Shown in pieces: positions 26,224 to 36,258 of a stretch of DNA of 64,000 nt. This DNA is from Bordetella avium. GTDB taxonomy: Bacteria > Pseudomonadota > Gammaproteobacteria > Burkholderiales > Burkholderiaceae_B. The notes under the pieces were generated by a model. That model searched no databases. It was not told the origin of the DNA and was given only the letters and a program-made list of their open reading frames with translations. Positions within the stretch are counted from its first letter, which is position 1. Each line of letters starts with the position of its first letter. Position numbers and translations under genes: made by a program. The stretch is taken from positions 3,596,001 through 3,660,000 of the forward strand of contig NZ_CP139969.1 of assembly GCF_034424645.1 (NCBI RefSeq), given 5' to 3'.

Positions 26224-26260
26224 ATAAAAAACCTCGGAAAGCGGGGGCCTGCCGAGGTTT
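26224..26260 (-). terminator. Rho-independent terminator of ssb
   Basis: Perfect 8-bp stem AACCTCGG / CCGAGGTT (26230-26237 and 26252-26259) with a T-rich tail on the minus strand (A-run at 26225-26230), 20-odd bases after the ssb stop. Confidence 0.88.
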
Positions 26261-26282
26261 ACAGACCGAGCGTGAAGCCGTT

Positions 26283-26783
26283 TCAGAACGGAATATCGTC
26301 GTCCATGTCGGCCAGATTGGCCGCACCGCCACCCATCGGCGCGGCAGGACGTTGCTGCTGCGGGGCCGGGCGTTGCGCGGGTGCGCGTTGCTGGCGCGGC
26401 GCTTCGTCGTAGCCGCCGCCACCAAAGCCGCCCCCTTCACCGCCGTCACGGCCACCCAGCATTTGCATCTGGTCGGCGACGATTTCAGTGCTGTAGCGGT
26501 CAGCGCCCGTGTCTTTATCTTGCCACTTGCGGGTTTTCAAGCGGCCTTCGATGTAGACCGAACGGCCTTTTTTCAGGTACTCGCCCGCGATTTCAGCCAG
26601 GCGGTTGTACATGACGACACGGTGCCACTCGGTTTCTTCGCGGCGCTCGCCGCTGGCCTTATCCTTCCATTGAGAGGTGGTGGCCAGCGAGAGATTGCAG
26701 ATGGCGGCGCCGTCCGGGCTATAGCGAACTTCGGGATCACGCCCCAGGTTGCCGACGAGAATGACTTTGTTGACAGATGCCAT
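26283..26783 (-). CDS. ssb: Single-stranded DNA-binding protein
   Basis: 166 aa from the ATG at 26783 ([20 protein letters not shown]). OB-fold domain in the first 110 residues with [18 protein letters not shown], then a Gly/Gln/Pro/Ala-rich flexible linker and the acidic tip DMDDDIPF that recruits replication and repair proteins. Longer frames upstream have no ssb homology. It lies downstream of an MFS gene and close to uvrA, an order common in betaproteobacteria. A clear terminator follows. Confidence 0.98.
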   Translation of the reverse strand: MASVNKVILVGNLGRDPEVRYSPDGAAICNLSLATTSQWKDKASGERREETEWHRVVMYNRLAEIAGEYLKKGRSVYIEGRLKTRKWQDKDTGADRYSTEIVADQMQMLGGRDGGEGGGFGGGGYDEAPRQQRAPAQRPAPQQQRPAAPMGGGAANLADMDDDIPF

Positions 26784-27037
26784 GACGATGCCCCTATTGT
26801 TGTGGCCTGCCAGCCCGCCCCGAAAGGCGGCGCCCGGCAGCACGCAACGTAAATCCGTTAAAAATTAAGACCTTAACAAATACGCCGGCCGCAGAGAGGA
26901 CCGGCGCCGACAATGACTTGATGAAGTCTAGTTAAAGCCTGGAGTAACCTGCATTATCGACGATAACGGCGGCCTGCGCCATGCGCGGCTGTGAGGAAAT
27001 CGTTCCAGCGCGCTGTCGCAGACCGCGAAAGCCAAGC
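26784..27037 (-). promoter_or_regulatory. Leader region of ssb
   Basis: 254 bases between the MFS stop and the ssb ATG. A long antisense-frame ORF here is a shadow of the MFS gene. An AT-rich patch (about 26851-26881) just upstream of ssb probably holds its promoter, but no well-spaced -35/-10 pair stands out. No LexA-type CTGT-N8-ACAG box was found. Confidence 0.35.
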
Positions 27038-28216
27038 TTAGCGCAAAGGTTTCATGCCACGGGTCAGGACCAGCCAGACCAGGCATAGCGCGGCAGCGGC
27101 CAGAAACACGCCATCCGGGCCGCCACGCGAGGCCAGCCAGCCACCCAATGCCCCGCCGGTAAACAGCCCTGCCGCCTGAGCGGTGTTGTAAAAACCCAGG
27201 GCCAGACCTTTGTATTCCTGAGGCGCCACCCGCGACACCAGCGAAGGCTGCAAGGCCTCCAGAATGTTGAAAGCCACGAAAAAACCAGTCAAGGCGAGCG
27301 TCAGGGGGAAAAAGGACTGCGAAGCCAGCGGCAACAGGCCGCAGACTAGCACCAGACCGGCCACGGCCGCGCGCAGCGCGGCGCGATGCGCGCGGCGTTT
27401 TTCCGCCAGAAAGATCACCGGCACCATGCACACGAAAGACACCAGGATGACCGGCAGGTAAACATGCCAGAGTGCGCGGATATCCAGGCCGCCCAGGCGC
27501 GCCAGCATGGCCGGCAGCACAACGAACAGCGCAACCTGCGTCAGATGCAGCACGAAAACGCCGAAGTTCAGCCGTAGCAGTTCGACATGCTTTAGCACTT
27601 CGCCGGCGCGTGCGGGCTGCATGCTGCGCGCCCCGGTGCGCGGCACGACGGGCACCACCCAGCGGGCCACAGCCAGACTGGCCAGCCCCAGACAGGCAAT
27701 GGTCCAGAACAGCCCGTGCAGCCCCCACCAGCCCACCAGCACGGGCGCCAGCACCAGCGATAGCGCGAAAGACAGGCCTATCGATGCGCCAACCATAGCC
27801 ATGGTGCGCGTGCGCACCTCATCGCGGGTTGCATCGGCCAGCCAGGCCGTTACGGCAGCGGAAATCGCACCGGCGCCCTGGATGGCGCGTCCGATGGTGA
27901 TCCAGAACACATCATCGGCCTGGGCGCAGACGATGCTGCCGGCGATAAAGAGCAGCAGCCCCAGAATGACCACAGGGCGGCGCCCCCAACGATCCGAAGC
28001 CAGCCCGAAAGGGATCTGCATGACGGCCTGGGTCAGGCCATACATGCCCAGCGCCAGACCGACACGCGTAGGATCGTCTCCGCCCGGCAGGCCCTGGGCT
28101 GCCACGGCAAAGACCGGCAAGAGGAGGAACAGACCCAGCATCCGGCAGGCGAACAGCCCGGCCAGCGCAATGCTGGCGCGGCGCTCCGGCGATGTCAGTT
28201 TGAGCTTCTGGGCCAT
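27038..28216 (-). CDS. Major facilitator superfamily transporter
   Basis: 392 aa from the ATG at 28216; the longer frame start lacks support. Twelve predicted helices. Helix 2-3 loop has the family signature GLASDRWGRRPVVILG, and helix 4-5 shows GAGAISAAVTAWLADATRDEVRTRTMAM. Resembles the YajR/Bcr-like drug or metabolite exporters that sit between ssb and uvrA in many betaproteobacteria. Substrate unknown. Divergently transcribed from uvrA, 168 bases apart. Confidence 0.88.
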   Translation of the reverse strand: MAQKLKLTSPERRASIALAGLFACRMLGLFLLLPVFAVAAQGLPGGDDPTRVGLALGMYGLTQAVMQIPFGLASDRWGRRPVVILGLLLFIAGSIVCAQADDVFWITIGRAIQGAGAISAAVTAWLADATRDEVRTRTMAMVGASIGLSFALSLVLAPVLVGWWGLHGLFWTIACLGLASLAVARWVVPVVPRTGARSMQPARAGEVLKHVELLRLNFGVFVLHLTQVALFVVLPAMLARLGGLDIRALWHVYLPVILVSFVCMVPVIFLAEKRRAHRAALRAAVAGLVLVCGLLPLASQSFFPLTLALTGFFVAFNILEALQPSLVSRVAPQEYKGLALGFYNTAQAAGLFTGGALGGWLASRGGPDGVFLAAAALCLVWLVLTRGMKPLR

Positions 28217-28384
28217 GTGTGTTTCGTGATGCGTCCGGCAGGCACGGAAGAATATTTTGGAAAAGATGAGGCGCCCGGCCATCTAACGGCAGGGGGCCAT
28301 CACTGGGAATGACTCGGCGCGCTATAGTACCAAGTTGACCTTTGAAACTGCTTAAACCCTCCGATTTTGCGGAGGAACGCGAGG

Positions 28385-31255
28385 ATGGACGAGAGGATGG
28401 ACGAAATACGCATACGCGGTGCCCGTACCCACAATCTCAAGAATGTCTCGCTGAATTTGCCCCGCCACAGACTGGTCGTGATTACGGGCCTGTCCGGCTC
28501 GGGCAAGTCGTCGCTGGCTTTCGATACGCTCTACGCTGAAGGCCAGCGGCGTTATGTCGAAAGCCTCTCGGCCTACGCGCGACAGTTCCTGCAATTGATG
28601 GACAAGCCCGACGTCGATCTCATCGAAGGGCTGTCTCCAGCGATTTCGATCGAGCAAAAAGCGGCCGGGCATAATCCTCGCTCAACGGTTGGGACGATTA
28701 CCGAGATTCACGACTATCTGCGCCTGTTGTTCGCGCGGGTGGGCACACCCTATTGCCCCGAGCATGGCTTGCCTTTGCAGGCGCAAAGCGTCAGCCAGAT
28801 GGTGGATGCCGTGCTGGGCTGGCCAGCCGACACGCGCCTGGCCGTGCTCGCGCCTATCGCGCGGGCGCGCAAAGGCGGCTTCGAAGACGAGTGCGCCAGC
28901 CTCCAGGCCCAGGGTTATGTTCGCCTGCGCGTGGACGGAAAACTGGTCGAGATTGACCAGATGGCGCCCCTGAAAAAGACCGAGAAGCACGACATCGACG
29001 TGGTGATCGACCGTTTGCGCGCCCGTCCCGAAAGCAAGCAACGCCTGGCCGAGAGCTTCGAAACGGCCTTGCAACTAGCCGAAGGCCGCGCCCTGGCGCT
29101 GGATCTGGACAGCGGCCGGGAACAGGTGTTCTCCAGCCGTTATGCCTGTCCGGTATGCAGCCATAGCCTGCCCGAACTCGAGCCGCGTCTGTTCAGCTTC
29201 AACAACCCGATGGGCGCCTGCCCCAGTTGTGATGGCATTGGCCAGGTCGGCTTTTTCGATCCCAAGCGTGTCGTCGCCTTTCCTGAACTCAGTTTGGCAG
29301 CGGGCGCCATCCGCGGCTGGGATAAGCGCAACGCCTTCACGCATTCGCTGCTGACCAGTCTGGCGACTCATTACGAATTTGATATCGACACGCCCTTCGA
29401 AGCGCTCTCTCAGGAGATACGCGACAAGGTGCTATATGGCTCCGGCGAGGAAGATATTTCTTTCTTCTATCTCAATGAGAAAGGCCGCAGCAACGTCAAG
29501 CGCCACCCCTTCGAAGGCGTGATTCCCAATCTGGAGCGGCGCTGGCGTGAGACCGACTCGGCCACCGTACGCGAAGAACTCAGCAAATACCGCAATATCA
29601 AGACCTGCCCGGATTGCAACGGCTCACGTCTGCGCGCCGAAGCCCGGCATGTCTTGATTGGAGATGAGCCCGGCCGCGGCCAGGAGCAAGGGCGGGCGAT
29701 CTATGAGGTCGAAGCCATGCCGCTGTCGGCCTGCCTGGCCTGGTTTCAGGCCCTGAGCCTGACGGGCGCCAAACAAGAGATCGCGCAACGCATCGTGCGT
29801 GAAATCGAAGCCCGCCTGAGCTTTCTCAACAATGTGGGCCTGACCTATCTTTCCCTGGATCGCAGCGCCGACACGATTTCCGGCGGTGAGGCGCAGCGTA
29901 TCCGGCTAGCCAGCCAGATCGGCTCCGGCCTGACTGGCGTAATGTATGTGCTGGACGAACCCTCCATCGGGCTGCATCAGCGCGACAACGACCGCCTGAT
30001 CGCCACCTTGCAGCACCTGCGCGACCTGGGCAACAGCGTCATCGTGGTCGAACACGATGAGGACATGATCCGTCTGGCCGACTGGGTGGTCGATATGGGG
30101 CCGGGCGCAGGCGAACACGGGGGCCAGGTGGTGGCGCAAGGCACGCCAGCAGCCGTGCAGGCCGACCCCGCCTCACTGACTGGCCAATATCTCAGCGGCA
30201 GGCGCGCCATCGCCATTCCGGAACGCCGGCCGGTCAGCCTCGAACAACCCTGGCTCGAACTCAAGGGCGCCACCGGCAACAATCTGCGGTCTGTCGATCT
30301 GCGCATACCGGCGGGCCGCCTGGTTTGCGTGACCGGGGTGTCCGGCTCAGGCAAATCCACGCTCGTCAATGACACCTTGGCCGTCGCGCTCGCACGACAG
30401 CTCAACCATGCGCAAGGCGACGCCGCCCCCTATGAAAGCCTGAGCGGCCTGGAGCATTTCGACAAAATCATCAGCGTGGATCAAAGCCCCATCGGCCGCA
30501 CCCCGCGCAGCAATCCCGCCACCTATACCGGCCTGTTCACGCCGATTCGGGAGCTGTTCGCCGGTGTGCCCGAGGCCCGTACACGGGGCTATGATCCGGG
30601 CCGCTTCAGTTTTAACGTCAAGGGCGGCCGTTGCGAGGCCTGCCAGGGTGATGGCGTGGTCAAGGTGGAAATGCACTTTCTGCCCGACATGTACGTGCCC
30701 TGCGACGTCTGCCACGGCAAGCGCTACAACCGTGAAACCCTCGAAATCCGCTACCGCGGCCGCAATATCAGCGAGGTCCTAGACCTGACCGTGGAGCAGG
30801 CCCTGACCTATTTCGAGGCCGTGCCGGCCATCGCGCGCAAGCTGCAGACGCTGATCGATGTGGGCCTGTCGTATATCCGGCTGGGGCAATCCGCCACCAC
30901 GCTGTCGGGCGGAGAGGCGCAACGCGTCAAACTCTCGCTGGAACTGTCTCGCCGCAGCACCGGCCGCACGCTTTATATCCTCGATGAGCCGACAACCGGG
31001 CTGCACTTCCGTGATATCGAACTGCTGCTCGCCGTGTTGAATCAGCTGGTCGAGAGCGGCAACACGGTGCTGATCATCGAACATAATCTGGACGTCATCA
31101 AAACAGCCGATTGGCTGATCGACATGGGTCCCGAGGGGGGGGATGGCGGCGGACGTGTCATCGCGCAGGGCACGCCGGAGGCCGTCGCAGCCTCTCCCGA
31201 AAGCCATACCGGCCACTATCTCGCACAGGTGCTGGCACGCCATCGAAACCCCTGA
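28385..31255 (+). CDS. uvrA: Excinuclease ABC subunit A
   Basis: 956 aa. Two ATP-binding cassettes: Walker [10 protein letters not shown] and GVSGSGKST, signatures [13 protein letters not shown] and [12 protein letters not shown], Walker [10 protein letters not shown] and ILDEPTTGL. Two zinc modules: CPVC...CPSC and CEAC...CDVC. It finds bulky lesions and loads UvrB. ATG at 28385 has GGAGG nine bases upstream; a second in-frame ATG at 28397 matches the E. coli-type N-terminus ([12 protein letters not shown]) and is an alternative start. The GGAGG is inside a small hairpin (28358-28375). No SOS box seen upstream. Confidence 0.97.
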   Translation: MDERMDEIRIRGARTHNLKNVSLNLPRHRLVVITGLSGSGKSSLAFDTLYAEGQRRYVESLSAYARQFLQLMDKPDVDLIEGLSPAISIEQKAAGHNPRSTVGTITEIHDYLRLLFARVGTPYCPEHGLPLQAQSVSQMVDAVLGWPADTRLAVLAPIARARKGGFEDECASLQAQGYVRLRVDGKLVEIDQMAPLKKTEKHDIDVVIDRLRARPESKQRLAESFETALQLAEGRALALDLDSGREQVFSSRYACPVCSHSLPELEPRLFSFNNPMGACPSCDGIGQVGFFDPKRVVAFPELSLAAGAIRGWDKRNAFTHSLLTSLATHYEFDIDTPFEALSQEIRDKVLYGSGEEDISFFYLNEKGRSNVKRHPFEGVIPNLERRWRETDSATVREELSKYRNIKTCPDCNGSRLRAEARHVLIGDEPGRGQEQGRAIYEVEAMPLSACLAWFQALSLTGAKQEIAQRIVREIEARLSFLNNVGLTYLSLDRSADTISGGEAQRIRLASQIGSGLTGVMYVLDEPSIGLHQRDNDRLIATLQHLRDLGNSVIVVEHDEDMIRLADWVVDMGPGAGEHGGQVVAQGTPAAVQADPASLTGQYLSGRRAIAIPERRPVSLEQPWLELKGATGNNLRSVDLRIPAGRLVCVTGVSGSGKSTLVNDTLAVALARQLNHAQGDAAPYESLSGLEHFDKIISVDQSPIGRTPRSNPATYTGLFTPIRELFAGVPEARTRGYDPGRFSFNVKGGRCEACQGDGVVKVEMHFLPDMYVPCDVCHGKRYNRETLEIRYRGRNISEVLDLTVEQALTYFEAVPAIARKLQTLIDVGLSYIRLGQSATTLSGGEAQRVKLSLELSRRSTGRTLYILDEPTTGLHFRDIELLLAVLNQLVESGNTVLIIEHNLDVIKTADWLIDMGPEGGDGGGRVIAQGTPEAVAASPESHTGHYLAQVLARHRNP

Positions 31256-31278
31256 CCCTGCTCGCACAGGCTGACACC

Positions 31279-31938
31279 ATGTATACGCTGTGGATAGGCA
31301 ACAAAAATTACTCCTCCTGGTCGTTACGGGCCTGGCTGGCGCTTCGCGTGGCGGGGATCGCTTTTCAAGAGCAAAAGCTGGCGCTGTTTACCGATAGCTT
31401 CTCCCAGCACCTGGGCAGTCTGACACCGGCCGGGCTAGTGCCCGTGCTGCGGGATGGCGATCTGGTCATCTGGGACTCTCTGGCCATTTGCGAGTACGCC
31501 GCCGAGCAGCATCCCGATCGCCACCTCTGGCCAGCGTGCAGCCGCGCCCGGGCCCGGGCCCGGTCACTGGCCTCGCAGATGCACAGCGGCTTTACCACGC
31601 TGCGCACGCTGTTGCCGATGAATATCGAAGCCCATTTGCCCAACATCGACATCGAAGCGGCCAAACCGGAAATCGCCTGCGTTCAAACCCTCTGGCAGAA
31701 CACACGCGCCGAGTTCGGTGACGGAGGCCCTTTTTTGTTTGGCCGCTTCAGTATTGCAGATGCTTTTTTTGCGCCGGTCGTCTCCCGCTTCACCACCTAT
31801 GGCGTGGCGGCCAACGGCCCAGTGCGCAACTATATGGACGCCATCCAGGCCCTGCCCGCCATGCGCGAGTGGACCCGCGATGCCTTGGCCGAAGCGACAT
31901 TCGTCGCGCAAGACGAGCCCTACCGCAGCCACCGCTGA
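31279..31938 (+). CDS. Glutathione S-transferase family protein
   Basis: 219 aa. N-terminal thioredoxin fold begins YTLWIGNKNYSSWSLRAWLAL, where Ser residues in NYSSWS take the place of the catalytic residue; the cis-Pro region is TPAGLVPVL and the glutathione-gamma-Glu contact is IWDSLAICEY. The C-terminal helical domain has FLFGRFSIADAFFAPVV. Close in style to YfcF-like GSTs. Starts 23 bases after uvrA, possibly in the same transcript. Substrate unknown. Confidence 0.9.
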   Translation: MYTLWIGNKNYSSWSLRAWLALRVAGIAFQEQKLALFTDSFSQHLGSLTPAGLVPVLRDGDLVIWDSLAICEYAAEQHPDRHLWPACSRARARARSLASQMHSGFTTLRTLLPMNIEAHLPNIDIEAAKPEIACVQTLWQNTRAEFGDGGPFLFGRFSIADAFFAPVVSRFTTYGVAANGPVRNYMDAIQALPAMREWTRDALAEATFVAQDEPYRSHR

Positions 31939-32065
31939 GGCCAGGCCGGTGTTTCCCCCTGTGTAAACCCGGTTACAGCTGGTGCAGAAATCGAGTATGG
32001 TTAGCTGAAATGGGGCCGCACCAGGCGCCTGCCGGCATTCCGATGCCCAACATGCATGTCGCCTC

Positions 32066-33139
32066 ATGGACGCCGATCAGGAATTACACATTGCCAGTGC
32101 GCTCTACGCAGGCATCGCCGACACGGAGCAATGGCACAAGGCGCTCAACCTGGCTGCGCAAGCCGTAGATACAGACCGCTGCGCCGTGCTCGCGCGCAGC
32201 GTCTCCACGGATGCCATCATGGTGGTCGACAACGCGGGACTGGAATCCGACACGGTCGATGAGTACGAAAAGTATTATCACAGCGTCGATAACGTCATGC
32301 AGGCGGCCCGCGCCGTTCAGACCGGCGCAAGCATGCTGGATCACCGCGCCATTGACGCCAGCACCATCCGCCACTCGCCCTTCTACAACGATTTTCTGTA
32401 CCGCCACGATATCGGCTCCCTGATGCTGACACAGGCGCTGCGTGAGCCCGATATGGAATGGACTATCGCCTTTCAGCGTAGCCCCGATCGCGGGCTTTTC
32501 GACACCGAACACGAACAGAAGCTACAGCGGCTGACCCCGCATCTACAGAAGTCGCTGCAGCTGCGTCTGCGCCTGCGCGAGCTGGAACGCCGCGCCTGCC
32601 TGGGTTCGGCCGTGCTGGATACCTTTGGCACCCCCCTGCTCTTCATCGGTTCTTCCGGCCGCCTGCTGCTGGCCAATCTGGCCGGCGAGTCTTGGTACGC
32701 GCGCCATGGCGCCGAACTTGGACGCAGCGCGCAATGGGCGCGGGTGCTGGCCGTCGCCACGGGCGGTATCGGTCCCGCCATGGCCGAGGGCCTGCGGCTG
32801 GCCGACGGCAGCCATATCGTGGCCTTACCCGCCCCGCCCGCCTACCGCAGCACCCATGGTGAAGGTCTGGCGCTCGTGCTGGTTCATACCCATTTGAATG
32901 CCACGCCGCCGGCAAAAAGCATGTTGAAATCGCTGTTCGGCCTGAGCACGGCCGAGTACCGGCTGCTTGAAGTGCTGATGACCGGGTCTACGCTGCCGCA
33001 GGCGGCACGGCACTTGGGCATTGCGCTGGAAACCGTACGCAGCCAAAGCAAGGCCTTGCTGCAAAAAACCGGTACGCCTCGTCAGGCAAGCCTGATGCTG
33101 CTGGTCAGCGCGCTGGAAAATCCCATGCCGGCCAAATAA
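32066..33139 (+). CDS. LuxR-family transcriptional regulator with N-terminal sensor domain
   Basis: 357 aa. The last 60 residues form a LuxR-type helix-turn-helix: GLSTAEYRLLEVLMTGSTL, QAARHLGIALETVRSQ, KALLQKTGTPRQASL. The first 250 residues are helical with a PAS-like stretch (LLFIGSSGRLLLANLAGES) and no receiver Asp, so it is probably ligand- or partner-sensing. There is no adjacent kinase or acyl-homoserine-lactone synthase. Targets unknown. A long inverted repeat follows the gene. Confidence 0.82.
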   Translation: MDADQELHIASALYAGIADTEQWHKALNLAAQAVDTDRCAVLARSVSTDAIMVVDNAGLESDTVDEYEKYYHSVDNVMQAARAVQTGASMLDHRAIDASTIRHSPFYNDFLYRHDIGSLMLTQALREPDMEWTIAFQRSPDRGLFDTEHEQKLQRLTPHLQKSLQLRLRLRELERRACLGSAVLDTFGTPLLFIGSSGRLLLANLAGESWYARHGAELGRSAQWARVLAVATGGIGPAMAEGLRLADGSHIVALPAPPAYRSTHGEGLALVLVHTHLNATPPAKSMLKSLFGLSTAEYRLLEVLMTGSTLPQAARHLGIALETVRSQSKALLQKTGTPRQASLMLLVSALENPMPAK

Positions 33140-33143
33140 AAGA

Positions 33144-33194
33144 CCCGCTAACTCTAATGCGACGGTTGCCCCGGATCGCATTGCAGTAAGCGGG
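33144..33194. repeat. Long imperfect hairpin after the LuxR-type gene
   Basis: Arms CCCGCT (33144-33149) with AGCGGG (33189-33194), and AATGCGA (33156-33162) with TCGCATT (33176-33182), separated by short bulges. No U-run follows on either side, so it is not a standard intrinsic terminator. Confidence 0.5.
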
Positions 33195-33282
33195 AAAGCA
33201 CGGCAAATGTGCAAGACAAATATAAAGGCTTTGCCGACTCGGACGCATCCCCCCTTAGGGGGAAAAGCCCCTACAAAACCCC

Positions 33283-34410
33283 TCAGCCCATCTCAAACAG
33301 CCGCCGATGCTCGCTGATCGCGTAACGGTCAGTCATTCCGGCGATGTAGTCCGAGATTGCCCGCGCCTGCTCACGATCATCGTCGCGACGGTAATCCGGC
33401 GGCAACAAGCGCGGATCACCCAAAAACGCCTCGAACAGCTCGCGCACAATGCGCCGCGCCTTGGTCGTCATGCGCATCACCTTGTAATGGCGATACAGGT
33501 TGTCGAAGAGAAATTTCTTCAGGGCCTCGGCTTCACGTCGCACCGGGTCGGAAAAAGCGGCCAGCGGCGATGCCTGGCGAACGTCATCAACGCTGGCAGG
33601 CGCGACATCCTGGATGCGCGCCTGCGACGTCGCCGTCAGATCCATGATGAGGGTGTTGATCATGCGCCGCACGGTTTCTGCGGTGGCCCTGCGCGGCGCC
33701 AAGTCCGGATAGCGGGCACGAACCTCGTGATAATGACGAGCGAAAAAAGCCACCTCGCCCATTTGCTCCAGGGTCAGCAGGCCGGACCGCAGACCGTCGT
33801 CGATGTCGTGATTGTTATAGGCAATTTCGTCGGCCAGATTGGCCACCTGAGCCTCTAGCGAAGGCTGGGTTCGGCTGAGAAAGCGCGCCCCGACATCGCC
33901 AAGCTGGCGCGCATGCGCCACCGAGCAATGTTTGAGTATGCCTTCGCGCGTTTCGAAGCAAAGATTCAAGCCATTGAAATCGGCATAGCGCTCTTCGAGC
34001 TCATCAACCACTCGCAGACTTTGCAGGTTGTGTTCGAAACCCCCCGCCTGTGGCGCAAGCTCGCGCATGCAGGCATTGAGCTCATCCTGCCCCGCGTGAC
34101 CAAAAGGCGTGTGCCCGAGATCGTGAGCCAAGGAAATGGCTTCTGTCAGGTCTTCAGACAGCCGCAGGCTGCGCGCCAGCGTACGGGCGATCTGCGCGAC
34201 CTCAAGGCTATGCGTGAGCCGGGTGCGAAACAGATCGCCTTCATGGTTGACGAAAACCTGAGTCTTGTATTCCAGACGGCGAAAGGCGCTGCAATGGATA
34301 ATGCGGTCCCGGTCGCGCTGGAACTCACTGCGGTTCCCCGCAGCAGGCTCGATATATTGTCTGCCACGCGTTTGGGCCGGGTCGCACGCATAAGAAGCCA
34401 ATCCCCGCAT
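33283..34410 (-). CDS. dgt: dGTP triphosphohydrolase-like HD protein
   Basis: 375 aa from the ATG at 34410; a GTG two codons earlier is possible. HD-domain residues: [13 protein letters not shown] (first His), [17 protein letters not shown] (HD pair and following His) and [14 protein letters not shown] (final Asp). The spacing fits the dGTPase/deoxyguanosinetriphosphate triphosphohydrolase-like family, which cuts dNTP to nucleoside and triphosphate and may regulate dNTP pools. Lies 25 bases downstream of aroB in an aroK-aroB-dgt operon, a common betaproteobacterial order. Confidence 0.94.
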   Translation of the reverse strand: MRGLASYACDPAQTRGRQYIEPAAGNRSEFQRDRDRIIHCSAFRRLEYKTQVFVNHEGDLFRTRLTHSLEVAQIARTLARSLRLSEDLTEAISLAHDLGHTPFGHAGQDELNACMRELAPQAGGFEHNLQSLRVVDELEERYADFNGLNLCFETREGILKHCSVAHARQLGDVGARFLSRTQPSLEAQVANLADEIAYNNHDIDDGLRSGLLTLEQMGEVAFFARHYHEVRARYPDLAPRRATAETVRRMINTLIMDLTATSQARIQDVAPASVDDVRQASPLAAFSDPVRREAEALKKFLFDNLYRHYKVMRMTTKARRIVRELFEAFLGDPRLLPPDYRRDDDREQARAISDYIAGMTDRYAISEHRRLFEMG

Positions 34411-34435
34411 TTGCACCGCCGTCCCGCCCTTTGCC

Positions 34436-35518
34436 TTAACTGGCCTGAACCGTTCTATCGAGCGCCGCGCGGATGGCCTCCTGCGGCGCTGTGCGCATAC
34501 CGGCCCGTCCGATATGCGGCATCAAGACAAACCGTATTTCACCTGCTTCAGATTTCTTGTCAACCATCATGAGAGAAATCCAGCGTTCGAACCCCAGATC
34601 GGGCGCCACGACGGGACAGCCGATGGCCGCGACCAATTGGCGTACACGAACGACATCGGCGCGCGCAAACCCATCGGTCTCGGCCGACAATTCGGCGGCT
34701 TGCACCAGACCACAGCCCACGGCCTCGCCATGCAGCCATTCGCCATAGCCCAGACCGGATTCGATGGCATGACCAAAGGTGTGGCCCAGGTTGAGGATGG
34801 CGCGCAAACCCGATTCGCGTTCGTCCTTGCCCACGACCTGCGCCTTGAGTTCGCAGGACCGGCGAATGGCGTAGGTCAGTGCCTCGGGTTGCAAGGCCCG
34901 CAATTCGCCGACATGGGACTCGCACCATTCCCAGAACGCCGCATCGAGGATCAGGCCATACTTAATCACTTCGGCCAGACCGGCAGAGACCTCCCGGGCT
35001 GGCAGCGTAGCCAGCACGTCGGTGTCGATCTCGACCGCCACCGGCTGGTAGAAAGCGCCGATCATGTTCTTGCCCAAGGGATGATTCACGGCGGTTTTGC
35101 CGCCCACCGACGAATCAACCTGCGCCAACAAAGTGGTCGGCACCTGCACAAAACGAATACCGCGCATATACACCGCAGCAGCAAAACCCGTCATGTCACC
35201 GACCACGCCGCCGCCCAAAGCCACCAGCACTGCACGGCGATCCAGACGATGCTCGAGCAAGGCGTCGAAAATCAGATTCAGGGTCTGCCAGTCTTTGTAG
35301 ACTTCGCCATCAGGCAACTCGATGCGCAACACCTTGAGGCCGGTGCGCGCCAGCGCCGCCTCAGCCCGTTCGGCGTACAGCGCGCCGACCGTGGGGTTGG
35401 TGACAATGGCGATCGCCGTGGCATCAGCCGGAATACTTTCGTCCAGACGATCCAAGCGCCCGGGCGCGATGCGGATGGGGTAGCGTCCGCCCGGGGTGTC
35501 AACCTCAACGACATTCAT
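34436..35518 (-). CDS. aroB: 3-dehydroquinate synthase
   Basis: 360 aa. NAD-binding [11 protein letters not shown] (about 105-115), the substrate/metal region with [33 protein letters not shown], and zinc ligands in [11 protein letters not shown] and HGEAV. Converts DAHP to 3-dehydroquinate in the shikimate pathway. The ATG overlaps the aroK stop (ATGA, 35515-35518). Confidence 0.98.
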   Translation of the reverse strand: MNVVEVDTPGGRYPIRIAPGRLDRLDESIPADATAIAIVTNPTVGALYAERAEAALARTGLKVLRIELPDGEVYKDWQTLNLIFDALLEHRLDRRAVLVALGGGVVGDMTGFAAAVYMRGIRFVQVPTTLLAQVDSSVGGKTAVNHPLGKNMIGAFYQPVAVEIDTDVLATLPAREVSAGLAEVIKYGLILDAAFWEWCESHVGELRALQPEALTYAIRRSCELKAQVVGKDERESGLRAILNLGHTFGHAIESGLGYGEWLHGEAVGCGLVQAAELSAETDGFARADVVRVRQLVAAIGCPVVAPDLGFERWISLMMVDKKSEAGEIRFVLMPHIGRAGMRTAPQEAIRAALDRTVQAS

Positions 35519-36144
35519 AGCTTTTTCTCGTAGGCTTGTAACTTGGGCAGAATGGCCTTGATAAGGGTCGTGATCGGCATGGCGCCGGTTTCGATCACCA
35601 GATCGGCCACTTCTTTGTAGAGCGGTTCGCGTTTGATCATCAGATCATTCAGTGTTCCCCGCGGATCGGCGGTAGCGAGCAGGGGCCGGTTTCGGTCACG
35701 ACTCGTACGACGGAACAATTCATCGACGCTGGCACGCAAATACAGGACAATGCCACGCTCGCGCAGTAAGCGGCGGTTCTCTTCGGCCAGCACCGCGCCA
35801 CCGCCGGTGGCGAGAATTATCCCGCGGCGTTGAGTACACTCTTGCAAAGCGGTGGATTCCCGTTTGCGAAAGCCGGCCTCACCTTCGATCTCAAAAATGA
35901 CGGGCACACGTACACCGCAGCGCGCCTCCAGTTCATGATCCAGATCGATAAATTCGCGTCCCAGCGCCCGCGCCAGGCCGCGTCCGATCGTCGTCTTGCC
36001 CGCCCCCATCATGCCAACCAGAAAGATCGGCAGATCATGAGGCAGCTGCGCCAAAGGCTCAATGCATTCGACGGCCAACGAGGCCGCTTCTTGTTCGGTC
36101 GGCAGCGCTTCGGCGCCGGAGCATAAGTTAACGGAAAGAGTCAT
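35515..36144 (-). CDS. aroK: Shikimate kinase
   Basis: 209 aa from the ATG at 36144, somewhat longer than the usual 170-180 aa because of about 35 N-terminal residues. P-loop [12 protein letters not shown], shikimate contacts [11 protein letters not shown] and TGGGAVL, lid region SRDRNRPLL. Phosphorylates shikimate for aromatic amino acid synthesis. First gene of aroK-aroB-dgt, divergent from mrcA with 114 bases between. Confidence 0.96.
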   Translation of the reverse strand: MTLSVNLCSGAEALPTEQEAASLAVECIEPLAQLPHDLPIFLVGMMGAGKTTIGRGLARALGREFIDLDHELEARCGVRVPVIFEIEGEAGFRKRESTALQECTQRRGIILATGGGAVLAEENRRLLRERGIVLYLRASVDELFRRTSRDRNRPLLATADPRGTLNDLMIKREPLYKEVADLVIETGAMPITTLIKAILPKLQAYEKKL

Positions 36145-36258
36145 GGCGGCATTATCCCACTGCTGCAAGTTGCCCGCTTACCACAAAGAATTATTTTGTT
36201 ACATCGCCTCGGCTCAGACCGCCGAAGGCTCACAGCAGATCACCGTAAAATCGCCGCG

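Noticed and set aside
26928..27728. 266-codon minus-strand frame
   Set aside because: Out-of-frame shadow of the MFS transporter gene on the same strand.
28217..28384. SOS (LexA) box between the MFS gene and uvrA
   Set aside because: No CTGT-N8-ACAG match in this gap or before ssb.
33249..33262. CCCCC-TTA-GGGGG hairpin after dgt
   Set aside because: Very short stem with no U-run towards dgt; could contribute to termination but not supportable as a terminator.
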